Below, piece by piece: positions 32,591 to 40,700 of a stretch of DNA of 44,392 nucleotides. Every line of letters starts with the position of its first letter. The stretch's first letter is position 1. The notes below the pieces were generated by a model, which was given only the letters and a program-made list of their open reading frames with translations, was not told where the DNA came from and did not search any database. The position numbers and the translations under genes were made by a program. The stretch is from Candidatus Aminicenantes bacterium UBA2199 (GTDB lineage Bacteria > Acidobacteriota > Aminicenantia > UBA2199): contig DCVB01000023.1 in assembly GCA_002327965.1 (NCBI GenBank), positions 48,197 to 92,588 on the forward strand. The letters are read 5' to 3'.

Positions 32591-33381
32591 TTGGGAACGC
32601 CCATTAGAAGGCGCGAAAACTGGGGACGGCGAAAACTGGGGGCGGACGGTAAAAAGGTAAAAAGTTGATATGATTTAATAGGACTAAAATTCCAAATTCC
32701 AATTACCAAATCCCCTGGCGGGGACTTTGACCAAAACGAAGAAAATGCTATTGCAAGAAGGAACTGGGGACGGACTTTGAAAATGAGAAAATGATCGGCT
32801 CATCCAAACCTTGATTTTTTAGACGATTAAAAAATTGAATAAATTCAGTTTTTTATGATCCATCCCCAATCTTCCCACTGACCAGGTGACTCAATCCCTA
32901 TTTGGCCGCGAGACGTTTCCGGGCACCCCCATTTTGCATGGACATTGAATGCGATGGATATCGCGGAGCCCAGTCAATATTTCCGCGGATGCGGGCAAAG
33001 TCACAAAGTCAAGCACCGTCCCCAAATTGCCTAGCGCTGCAAAATAGTTTTTGCAACAGTCAAGATGTTCTGCCCGAGGCATGAACCAGTAGGGACTGGA
33101 CCTGGAGTAACAGGAGCCATAACATACTGCGCTTTCCTTTTTGCAGTTGGGCATGCCACGGAACCGAACGATTTCTGGGGCAACAAGATTGCCAGGGCTT
33201 GATCGATCCGCATCGATCCAGGCTTGATCTCGATGGGTGTCTGGTGCAGAACACCTAGGTTCTGCAACCACTGAAGATCGAAATCAACGGGCGCAGCATC
33301 AAAATAAATTTCGTTATGCCAGAAAATATCCTAAAATATATTTCCGCCTACTTGACACGCGCCTTCTAATGGGCGTCCCAA
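32591..33381. repeat. Segment bounded by a ~24-base inverted repeat
   Basis: GGGAACGCCCATTAGAAGGC at 32593-32612 reappears inverted at 33361-33379, with flanking bases also matching and one base inserted on the left side. The segment takes up most of the 916-base gap 32489-33404. It contains repeat A, two tandem GAAAACTGGGGACGG-like stubs at 32615-32649, and no convincing gene. The frames at 32891-33271 have no family resemblance and no Shine-Dalgarno. This looks like decayed mobile DNA. Confidence 0.6.
32759..32876. repeat. MITE-like dispersed repeat, copy A
   Basis: About 118 bases, starting AAGGAACTGGGGACGGACTT and ending in the inverted form CATCCCCAATCTTCCC. The interior matches copies B and C (gaaaatg-gaaaatgatcggctcat-caaaccttgattttttagac-ttaaaaaat-gaa-aaattcagtt). 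Confidence 0.78.
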
Positions 33382-33404
33382 ATTGCCCGGCCTGAGGCAA
33401 AACC

Positions 33405-34055
33405 TTAATTCCACCCATATCTAGGATGCTTAATTTTAATTACCCAGACATGTGGGGAGGGTCCCATCCTTTTTTCCAGAAGTACATCCCCACTATGGAA
33501 ACCGATAACGTAATCAGAAACATCCGTACCATCCTGAATCAAAGTTTCATAAATAATATAACTCACAATCGCCTGGTCGGCTCTTTCATTAAAACCTACT
33601 TTGGAAAATTCGATGATTTTTTTATCTGAATACAGCGTAAGCTTTCTTACTCGATTCATCAGATTCTTTAATCTTCGATTGCGTTCCCGGTATTCCCCAT
33701 CAAATTTGTCAATATTAAAAGAGAGAAAACGAAACCTTACATCTAAAGGAAAATCCGAAGCAATATTAGTGACACTTTGATTTTTTCCAATAAAATCCTG
33801 TGCAGTTTTTCGATCGATCCCAGGATTAAGGAATAATTGCTCATAATATAATGTGTTCCTGATCGGCTTGCTAAAACTGTTAATTAAAACTGTCTCTTCC
33901 TCGTTAGTGGAATAGAATTGGTAGATCAGTAAATTGTATATTTTCAAGCTTTCAGCGCTTAGGTCAGTTTTCGTTCCATTTTTATTGCAGCTGAAAAAAC
34001 CTAAAAATATCAGGATGATCCATGCCACCTTGACACAAAATCCATCTTTGCCCAT
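33405..34055 (-). CDS. Small lipoprotein of unknown function
   Basis: 216 residues, A+T-rich gene. The N-terminal hydrophobic stretch VAWIILIFLGFFSC is a lipobox with Cys about residue 23. The mature protein is helical and charged (YRERNRRLKNLMNRVRKLTL) and ends with a beta-like stretch (GDVLLEKRMGPSPHVWVIKI). No family recognised. ATG 34055 has no clear Shine-Dalgarno; a GTG eight or nine codons downstream, just before the hydrophobic segment, is an alternative start. It is transcribed away from the AbrB gene, within the A+T-rich repeat-bearing region. Confidence 0.7.
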   Translation of the reverse strand: MGKDGFCVKVAWIILIFLGFFSCNKNGTKTDLSAESLKIYNLLIYQFYSTNEEETVLINSFSKPIRNTLYYEQLFLNPGIDRKTAQDFIGKNQSVTNIASDFPLDVRFRFLSFNIDKFDGEYRERNRRLKNLMNRVRKLTLYSDKKIIEFSKVGFNERADQAIVSYIIYETLIQDGTDVSDYVIGFHSGDVLLEKRMGPSPHVWVIKIKHPRYGWN

Positions 34056-34110
34056 GGTGACATATTAAACAAATGTTTGCCAAACATCAACATCGGCCTA
34101 ACTGAAATCG

Positions 34111-34139
34111 TTGACTTTGATTTATCAGTCCGTTATCTT
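34111..34139 (+). promoter_or_regulatory. Promoter of the AbrB-type antitoxin gene
   Basis: -35 TTGACT (34111-34116), 17-base spacer, -10 TATCTT (34134-34139). The leader carries GGAGG at 34151-34155 before the ATG at 34161. Confidence 0.65.
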
Positions 34140-34150
34140 ACATGTAAGAT
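34135..34150. promoter_or_regulatory. Perfect 16-base palindrome, likely autoregulatory operator
   Basis: ATCTTACATGTAAGAT is a perfect palindrome that covers the -10 box and the predicted transcription start of the AbrB-type gene. Antitoxins of this fold commonly repress their own operon through such sites. Confidence 0.65.
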
Positions 34151-34160
34151 GGAGGTGGGC

Positions 34161-34430
34161 ATGGAAAATATCGATTTCACGCGCCTGTCGTCCAAGGGGC
34201 AGATCGTCGTGCCGCGGCGCATGCGCGAACGCCTGCGCCTGGCCGACGGCGAGATATTTCTGATCTTCGGCACCGACGACACGCTGGTCCTGAAGCGGGT
34301 GCAGGAGCCAACCGCAGCCGAATTCAAAGGCATCATGGCCCGGGCGCGCAAGCTGGCCAAAGCCAGGCGCTTGACGACCAGGGATCTCGAGAAGGCTATA
34401 ACCGAAGAACGGAATGCGAATCGTCGTTGA
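34161..34430 (+). CDS. AbrB/MazE/SpoVT-family DNA-binding antitoxin
   Basis: 89 residues from the ATG preceded by GGAGGTG; the frame is open 84 bases upstream but through the promoter. The N-terminal swapped-hairpin DNA-binding fold is plain: FTRLSSKGQIVVPRRMRERLRLADGEIFLIFGTDDTLVLKRV (residues 5-46, in pieces). A helical C-terminal toxin-binding tail follows (FKGIMARARKLAKARRLTTRDLEKAI). The gene is G+C-rich compared with its A+T-rich surroundings. Its partner, a PIN-domain toxin, starts 17 bases before its stop codon but is cut off (see pseudogene). It is now an orphan antitoxin. Confidence 0.88.
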   Translation: MENIDFTRLSSKGQIVVPRRMRERLRLADGEIFLIFGTDDTLVLKRVQEPTAAEFKGIMARARKLAKARRLTTRDLEKAITEERNANRR

Positions 34431-34491
34431 CACCAAGGAACTGGGGGCAACCTATGAAAATGTGAAAATGATTGGTTCATTCAGACCTTGA
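34414..34491 (+). pseudogene. PIN-domain toxin, truncated after about seven codons by repeat B
   Basis: An ATG inside the end of the antitoxin gene opens a frame MRIVVDT, the standard start of VapC-like PIN toxins (usually continuing with N and V, where the Asp is the first metal ligand). From base 34435 the sequence is repeat B, and the frame runs on as KELGATYENVKM and stops at 34491. The rest of the toxin is not found after the repeat. The 17-base overlap with the antitoxin is normal for such pairs. Confidence 0.68.
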
Positions 34492-34556
34492 TTTTTTAGA
34501 CGTTTAAAAAATCGAACAAATCCAGTTTTTCTTAGTCCTCCCCTAATCTTCTCCTT
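34435..34556. repeat. MITE-like dispersed repeat, copy B
   Basis: About 122 bases, starting AAGGAACTGGGGGCAACC and ending in an inverted form AGTCCTCCCCTAATCTTC followed by TCCTT. The interior is closely similar to copies A and C. Its left end interrupts the PIN toxin gene, and its right end encodes the C terminus of the HNH gene. Confidence 0.8.
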
Positions 34557-34894
34557 GATTTGTTAGGAGTCTTATTTAATCCGAGATCTTTTTCGGTCAC
34601 CGATATCTTATTGTTTTTGCTCCAACTTTCCGGCAGCTTTTTGCACCCAAAATTTAGCAATGCTCTATATAGGTATGGCCTAAGTATTTCATCGAAGACT
34701 CTATGACAATTGGGACATAAGGGAATTCCATTAATTACGCTGTCATTTTTATTTTTATTCTTCCATTCTTTTGCGTCAATGATATGTACTGCATCTGGCA
34801 ATGGATATGTTGTACCACACATAACACAAGGTAGATGTTTTTTTGATGTTTTATCACGCACAATTAAACTTTTTATATTTGGATTAAATGCCAT
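34532..34894 (-). CDS. HNH endonuclease-like protein
   Basis: 120 residues from an ATG with AAGGAG nine bases upstream; a longer N-terminal extension would lie upstream of that site. The HNH zinc-finger nuclease core is visible: CVMCG at about 24-28, DAVHIIDAKEW with the catalytic His at about 38, then GIPLCPNCHRVFDEIL with a second CxxC and the final His at about 62-75. Standalone HNH proteins of this size cut or nick DNA. The last seven or so residues (RRRLGED) and the stop are encoded by the end of repeat B, so the original C terminus may have been replaced. A TATAAT lies at 34916-34921 on the minus strand. Confidence 0.82.
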   Translation of the reverse strand: MAFNPNIKSLIVRDKTSKKHLPCVMCGTTYPLPDAVHIIDAKEWKNKNKNDSVINGIPLCPNCHRVFDEILRPYLYRALLNFGCKKLPESWSKNNKISVTEKDLGLNKTPNKSRRRLGED

Positions 34895-35001
34895 AATTAT
34901 TTTCTCCTTACTTAAATTATAAGAAATACGCTTCTCTAACAACACTTTGATTATTGATTAGCATATCAATTTTTTTAAGTAAATAGTTTTCTAATTAAAA
35001 T

Positions 35002-35120
35002 GGGAGAAACTGGGGACGGACTATGAAAATGTGAAAATGATCGGCTCATTCAAACCTTGTTTCTTAGACATTAAAAAATAGAACAAATTCAGTTTGGCAT
35101 AGTCCGTCCCTGGTTTTCCC
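35002..35120. repeat. MITE-like dispersed repeat, copy C
   Basis: The best-preserved copy, about 119 bases. The left end carries AAACTGGGGACGGACTATG (35007-35025). The right end is CATAGTCCGTCCC-TGGTTT, its inverted counterpart, with two mismatches. Outer bases GGGA and TCCC also match. The terminal inverted repeats are about 23 bases, and the interior matches A and B. Confidence 0.82.
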
Positions 35121-35150
35121 GAAGCAGCCCTATCCTCTACAAACGCAATC

Positions 35151-35648
35151 TCACTTATTTTGGCCTGGGCGCCAGATTTCGACCGCCGCCTCGCGGTAGG
35201 GGAAGATCTCGTTGCCCTGCGGGCCGATGCGCTTGAAGTTGAGGATGTCGAGCAGCGTCCAGTCGCGGTGGAGGCTGTCCAGTTTCTGGACTTCTTCGGG
35301 AGTGTAGCGGGTGCCGGAGGCGCCGGATCGCTGCACGAAGTGGTCGATCAGCCCCTGGCCGTTGACCACGCCCGAATGGGCGTCGGCGAAGATCACCACG
35401 TCGCCCGGGCGCAGCTTGCCCTGGGCCTGGGGCATGCGGGCGGCGTTGGTAAAAGGAAATCTCTTGTAGTTCATCTGGCCGAGCCGGGAGCGCAGTTCGG
35501 CCGGCGATGTATTGTTGGCGTCCTCGCCGCTCGCCTGCCACAGCGTATAATCGTGGCACCATACAATGGCCTCTACCGGCAGCGCCAGGCTCACAACCAG
35601 AATCCACCCCAAAACCCATACCCTAATCATTCTCTCTCTTTTTCCCAT
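35151..35648 (-). CDS. Secreted protein, possible NlpC/P60- or CHAP-like fold
   Basis: 165 residues with a signal peptide (VWVLGWILVVSLALPVEA). The mature part has a Cys near its start (VWCHDYTLWQASGED) and the segment KLRPGDVVIFADAHSGVVNG. The latter resembles the GD-(LV)-(IV)-F...H-x-G-(IV)-V core of NlpC/P60 or CHAP amidases. The order Cys, then a His in a GDVVIF...HSGVV block is suggestive, not proof. The gene is G+C-rich like the main chromosome and lies between repeat C and the dead transposase. ATG 35630, six codons in, is an alternative start next to a GAGAGAG tract. The bases 35649-35800 upstream hold nothing I can identify. Confidence 0.65.
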   Translation of the reverse strand: MGKRERMIRVWVLGWILVVSLALPVEAIVWCHDYTLWQASGEDANNTSPAELRSRLGQMNYKRFPFTNAARMPQAQGKLRPGDVVIFADAHSGVVNGQGLIDHFVQRSGASGTRYTPEEVQKLDSLHRDWTLLDILNFKRIGPQGNEIFPYREAAVEIWRPGQNK

Positions 35649-35800
35649 GCCGCCATTCTATTGAAGTGAACGGATGATGTCCAGACTTCTCTTAAACGTA
35701 GTGGATCCTCATGCGACGATCTTTCGAGTTCGTCATCAACACGCCAATTTCCATTTCCCTAATCCTACCCCGAATGCATAGACAAATTTACAGTCCGTCC

Positions 35801-36166
35801 CTAATCTTTTCTAAAATGGAACTTTTTGTGCGGTGCCACTTGTTGGCAGCGCAGCAGCAACTCAAAGAACAGGTCCTAGAAAAGCTCCCAGTTGCGATGC
35901 TGATTGGCTTAAGCCAAGGTAGAGCACCACAGCCAGTCCTTCATGCCCAGATGGACCAGTTTGCACGGGCAGCAGCGAAGATCGTCACAGGTCTCCCGCA
36001 ATGACTTGGACTGCGCCTACTGGCAGAACAGCATGGATACGAAGTGAGCCCAGCTCGAAAACCCCTTGGCGCAACGTTCCGTCTGATGTTTGCGCACCAG
36101 GCTCACAAATGCGGATCGGGAAAACTCGTTGAGCAGTTGACCAAACAATGACAGCTTGCGTAACAT
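35801..36166 (-). pseudogene. IS4-family transposase remnant (DUF4372 N-terminal part), with in-frame stops
   Basis: The ATG at 36166 has a good AAGGAGG and opens SLFGQLLNEFSRSAFVSLVRKHQTER, then KGFSSWAHFVSMLFCQ. This is the typical N terminus of IS4-type transposases. The same frame continues, interrupted by stops at 36017-36019, 35909-35911 and 35876-35878, as AQSKSLRETCDDL, KLVHLGM, STLA, ANQHRNWELF and DLFFELLLRCQ. It ends at 35801 where the sequence becomes AGGGACGGACTG, like a repeat end. No catalytic DDE part remains. Between 36167 and 36326 nothing else is recognisable. Confidence 0.8.
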
Positions 36167-36326
36167 GATCTTAACCTCCTTTTGGGCTTGATAATTTTGG
36201 GGCAAAATATCTTTTACCAATTACCCTCTAGGAGGTCATCTTTTAAAAGCTATTTTGGACAGATGTGCCTGCAAACTGCTATTTACCTTGTCGCTGGAAA
36301 CTTAACTTCCCCTCAACCACACATTG

Positions 36327-37769
36327 TTAAAAAGAACCCATTTTTTTGGATTTTCTCCATTTATAGATATCCAGCACTTCGACAGTATCCTGGACTTTGC
36401 CGTTGTAGTTTCCTAATTCATCTGCGGAAATCAAATTGGCAAGGCGCTGCCATTGGGCCTTATTATTATATACATCAACATCCGTACCGCCGATGGCGTA
36501 TATCTTGCCGTCCGGCGTAGCTGCAGCAGCAAGGGCTGACCTTGGCAGTATCATGTCCGGCCCCTTTTCCCAGACATCTATTTCGGGGTCGTAGATATAA
36601 ACAGTGCTTTGTGGTTGGTCAATCAATTCTGATCCGCCGATAATGTAAATCCTGCCATCAGCAGCCAATGCAGCGCTATGACCGGTTCGCCTAACCGGCA
36701 TGGGTTTCTTGAACGACCAGCTATCGATTTTAGGATCATAAATCTCAACCGTATTTAATATCTGGGTCCTGGGATCATCAGACATGCCGACCGCGCCGCC
36801 GAACACATAGATATTGTCGTCCTTTCCGGTCACGGCTGCAAAATCCATCCGCTCGCGGCTCAGCTGTTTTCTATATTCCCACTTATTAGTCTTGGGATCA
36901 TAGCACTCCATTGTCTTGGAAACGATATCTCTGCCAGTTCGATATACATAACCTTCTTTATTAATTGTAGTTTCATCGTGAAAGCCACCCAACACATATA
37001 GCTTTCCATCGGATGTAGCAGTTGCTCTGTGATTTCTTCGCCGTTCCTGCATCGGTGGAATATTTGTTTCATAAATCGTTTTAAAAGAATATGGGCTTCC
37101 AGAACCTTCTATATAGTCTAGACCGTTTTTAATTATTTTTTTTCGTGATACATTTGGCCATGCATCACTTTTTGGATCATAAGGTAAAACCACATCAAAA
37201 ACTCCGCCAATAAAATTTTTTCCACCAGTCCAATAGATTAATCCTGCCCTGTTTAAAACAATTGCAACTCCATTCCCCTGTCTTTCCAAATCTGTTTCAT
37301 AAATCTTAGTTGGTTTCTTTCCCTTCTCTATTGGTTGACACAACTTGATCTTGTCTTCTTCTGTCAAATTCTGCACAGTACCTTGTTTTTCACTCCATCT
37401 ATCTTCGTCGGGATAATAAAACGTTACATAATCGCTGAAACTTCCAGGAACGGAAGTCATATATTCCCACTGATCGATTTTGCGATCATAGGCTAAATTG
37501 GAATAGCGACCATTATTATATTTAGCAATCAACCAGCTGTTAAATTTATTATCCTTTTTAAATCCCTTTGCCACTTTGAAAACCAAACCGCCCATAACAT
37601 AGATCTTACCGTTTGGGGCAAAGACCGCGTCATGGCCGTAACGACCATGCGGCATGGGAGAGTCAAACTGCCAGGGATAGGCAGCAAGATTCTGTTGAGC
37701 AAGTTTACGCGACTGGGCGTTGCTATAGCTAATCAGTAGTAGAAGGGAAACTAATAAATATTTCTTCAT
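36327..37769 (-). CDS. Secreted kelch-repeat beta-propeller protein
   Basis: 480 residues with a signal peptide (MKKYLLVSLLLLISYSNA). Six kelch motifs are visible by their hydrophobic-strand-GG pattern: NGKIYVMGG, GLIYWTGG, DGKLYVLGG, DNIYVFGG, DGRIYIIGG and DGKIYAIGG. Each is followed by a Y(D)P..D/N.W element (YDPKTNKWEY, YDPKIDSWSF, YDPEIDVWEK). A six-bladed propeller is predicted, with an extra insertion after blade 1. Kelch propellers bind proteins or sugars. It starts three bases after the stop of the giant surface-protein gene and is probably co-transcribed and coupled with it. Codon composition is A+T-rich. Confidence 0.88.
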   Translation of the reverse strand: MKKYLLVSLLLLISYSNAQSRKLAQQNLAAYPWQFDSPMPHGRYGHDAVFAPNGKIYVMGGLVFKVAKGFKKDNKFNSWLIAKYNNGRYSNLAYDRKIDQWEYMTSVPGSFSDYVTFYYPDEDRWSEKQGTVQNLTEEDKIKLCQPIEKGKKPTKIYETDLERQGNGVAIVLNRAGLIYWTGGKNFIGGVFDVVLPYDPKSDAWPNVSRKKIIKNGLDYIEGSGSPYSFKTIYETNIPPMQERRRNHRATATSDGKLYVLGGFHDETTINKEGYVYRTGRDIVSKTMECYDPKTNKWEYRKQLSRERMDFAAVTGKDDNIYVFGGAVGMSDDPRTQILNTVEIYDPKIDSWSFKKPMPVRRTGHSAALAADGRIYIIGGSELIDQPQSTVYIYDPEIDVWEKGPDMILPRSALAAAATPDGKIYAIGGTDVDVYNNKAQWQRLANLISADELGNYNGKVQDTVEVLDIYKWRKSKKMGSF

Positions 37770-37772
37770 TTT

Positions 37773-40700
37773 TTACTCATTTAAATTCGGAGTCCTGAAA
37801 TGAGATTTGGTTGGATCAAGAGGAACCGTTATTTTGCCAGGTTTAAGGGGGATGACCAAAGAAACGGTTTCAACGATATCTTTTTCCGGATCGTAACCTG
37901 TCTCTCCTTTTGGCGGGTTTGGCTCGTAATTGACATTAGCGTCAAGAATCTTGGGCAGATGCCCTAATTGTGAGTCTTTGGAGTTTCCAATAATTCTTTC
38001 GACTTTTGATTCATTTATATTTCCATTCAAATCTGCACCATTATACCCACCCTTGGGTTCCGATATATGCCAATGATCATTGCCATCCTTATGGTAGATC
38101 ACCAGAACCACCCTGTCATAATCTCTGGCAATTCGCTCGCCTGAACCATCCCAAACATTATACTCCACTTTGACTTTGGTCTTGGCATAACCACCGACAT
38201 CTTTTGTCGGTTTAAGAAAAGCATTATCCAGGGGGTTTTCATTATACTCTCTTTCCACGGTCCAATCCGAAAGCCCACAAGCAATTTCTTCAATGAATTC
38301 ATTAAGTCGCTTACTCGTTTTTCCTACATTGTCATGGTTGAAATTTTTAGGAGGAATTTCGAATTTCTTGGCCCGGGGTTCATTGGTCTTCAACAATGAC
38401 AGTTTTGATTCAAGGGTTGAGCCGGTCGGCCGACAGTAAACGCTTCGGACCGGAACCAAGCTGTCGTTTGGGCTTTCTAATAACGCATTTAAAAAAGGGC
38501 CTAAAACACCATAGCCGCTTTCATCGTTTCCGGCGAAAAGGGTCATATCTCCGCGTGGAGTGACCGCGGAACTCAATATCGGGGAGTTCAATCGAAACAG
38601 AAACGGATTATGGTTATTTCCGTCAATCGGATTGTTATCTTCATAATCCAGCATATCCGAGGCCCCGAAATTCAGCGGCTTGAAGATATTGCTCGCGCTG
38701 CCGAAAAGGGAATTGTTGTCAAGCAGATATTTCAGACAATTAAAAGTTCCGTGGTTCGGAGTCCCGATCATTATCATATTGTGAACCCTATTAATTCTAT
38801 TAAATAAAATGAAAGTTCTTGAAACCAAGCCGCCCATGCTGAATCCGAATGTGTCCAAATAAGGGAAGGTTCCGGAATCCGGGTCGTTGGGATTTGCAGG
38901 TAAGCCTTTAAAACTGATATTTTGATCCCGATACTCTCCTAAAATTTTTTCTGCCAAGGATTGCGCGATCGAAGGTATTTTGGCTTCGGTATTGTAAGAA
39001 ACAAAAACCGGTCGATAAACCCCATTGGTCGCATCGACGATATCCTCGAGCATCAACCGGTATCGCTCTTCATTGTTTGGATTGGTTTCCCTGTCAATCA
39101 AGAAACTTGAAGGGTCAAAGCCGTGAATGACTAAAAGTGGCAAGGCATTGGGATTGGGGATTTTACTAAATGGAGCAGTAGTGACAGCATTCAGTTCGCA
39201 TTTATCAAAAATTTTAACATTAGTTCTGGGAGGAATGATCGTATTTTTTATGGATTTGCCTATGATTTTAATCATAATGGTTGTGGCAAAAGACATAACG
39301 GCCCCTCTTTTAGTCGGATCCGTTGTGAGCAATGTTTTTCTGGAAAACTGCGCTGTTGAGCCTGCAATTGTTTTGGAAAGATCCATTACAGAATAAACAA
39401 TATTATTTACTTTATCGACCGCAAGCTCATAAGGTCGCGGATTCATGGCAGTGAAATAGCTTCCGTTCCAGGAATACGTGAACGCGGTATTCTCATCCAG
39501 TTGGAAGGAATCGATGTCTTTTTGCGCATATCTAGCGGCGAAAGCGGCCAAGCCATTGATAGTTGGTGCGGGATCACCTGCATTGATTGAAGCGATTTCA
39601 ATTTGAGTCATGCTGCTGGCTGCCTTGATTCCCTCGATTCCTAAGGCGGGATCCAAGGGCAGGTTACTGCCGATGGAAATAAAGTGACCATCGCTGGCAT
39701 CCTTCAATGTGATCCTGGCGTCGGCGCTGAGAGTCCCGGGAAAAATATGCAGCAAGAATCGGCTGTCCTTAGTAATGATATCACCGCCTTCACTGGCTGT
39801 AATAATGGCGGTGACCGCTTCGTCGACAGTGCTGTTTCCGATATCGATCCTGATGTCAGAAGAAGTGGTCGATGGGGAAGAAGGATCTTTATCGGCGATC
39901 ACTGCTCGAATCCTTGGTGACTCGGGATAACCCGATGCAGACACAATAATATCATTCAGCCCGGCAGGCACGTTTTCGAGGCGGTAATTTCCATCAACAT
40001 CGGTCGTAGCCATGATCGCCGTTTCACTGACCGTTACCGTTGCTCCGCTAACTGGACTTCCCGTTGTATTATCCAATATCCGGCCTGCCAAAGCCCCGGT
40101 CAACGGACGTTTGTCTAACTGCAGGTCGACGGTCGTCGGGGTGAGGTCCTGCACTTCGACATTTTCCACAAATGCGTCTGCATAGTCCGCATTAGTAATA
40201 AGAACTTTGTAAGTGCCCAGGGGGACGCCTACCATTTTATAAGTTCCATCGCCTTCGCTGACTCCCGCGAGCATCGCACTGCCTTCGATTTCTATGCTTG
40301 CTCCAACGACAGGCTTTCCAGTAGTTGCATCGGTTATCGTACCTTTTATAAGGCCATTGACTAATGGAATAAGGACAAAATCGGCCTTGTTCATTTCATC
40401 GGGTACTACAGAGGCCGTGAAACTCATGGATTGATGGTTAACGGCCAAGACAATAATGGGAAATGTGCCGATCGGTAATCCCGTCAGGGAATAATTCCCA
40501 TAGGCATCGCTCACCACTTCCATATTCAAACCCGGTACGCGAACTTTGGCTCCGGCAATGGGCAACTGACTGATGGAATCTTGAATTATGCCGCTGATGT
40601 TCTGGCCAATAGCAATTTGCCCCCCTTCACTACTGGGCTTTATAAGATCAATGGTAAACGGAGTGTGGTCAACGGTAGAAGTGATTGCCTCTTCGATAAA

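Noticed and set aside
32891..33271. Possible 126-residue protein on the minus strand
   Set aside because: No Shine-Dalgarno, no family resemblance, mixed composition rich in Cys and Pro, and it lies inside an inverted-repeat-bounded, apparently decayed segment.
35711..36004. 97-residue plus-strand frame
   Set aside because: It is antisense to the transposase remnant, whose frame carries recognisable IS4-type sequence.
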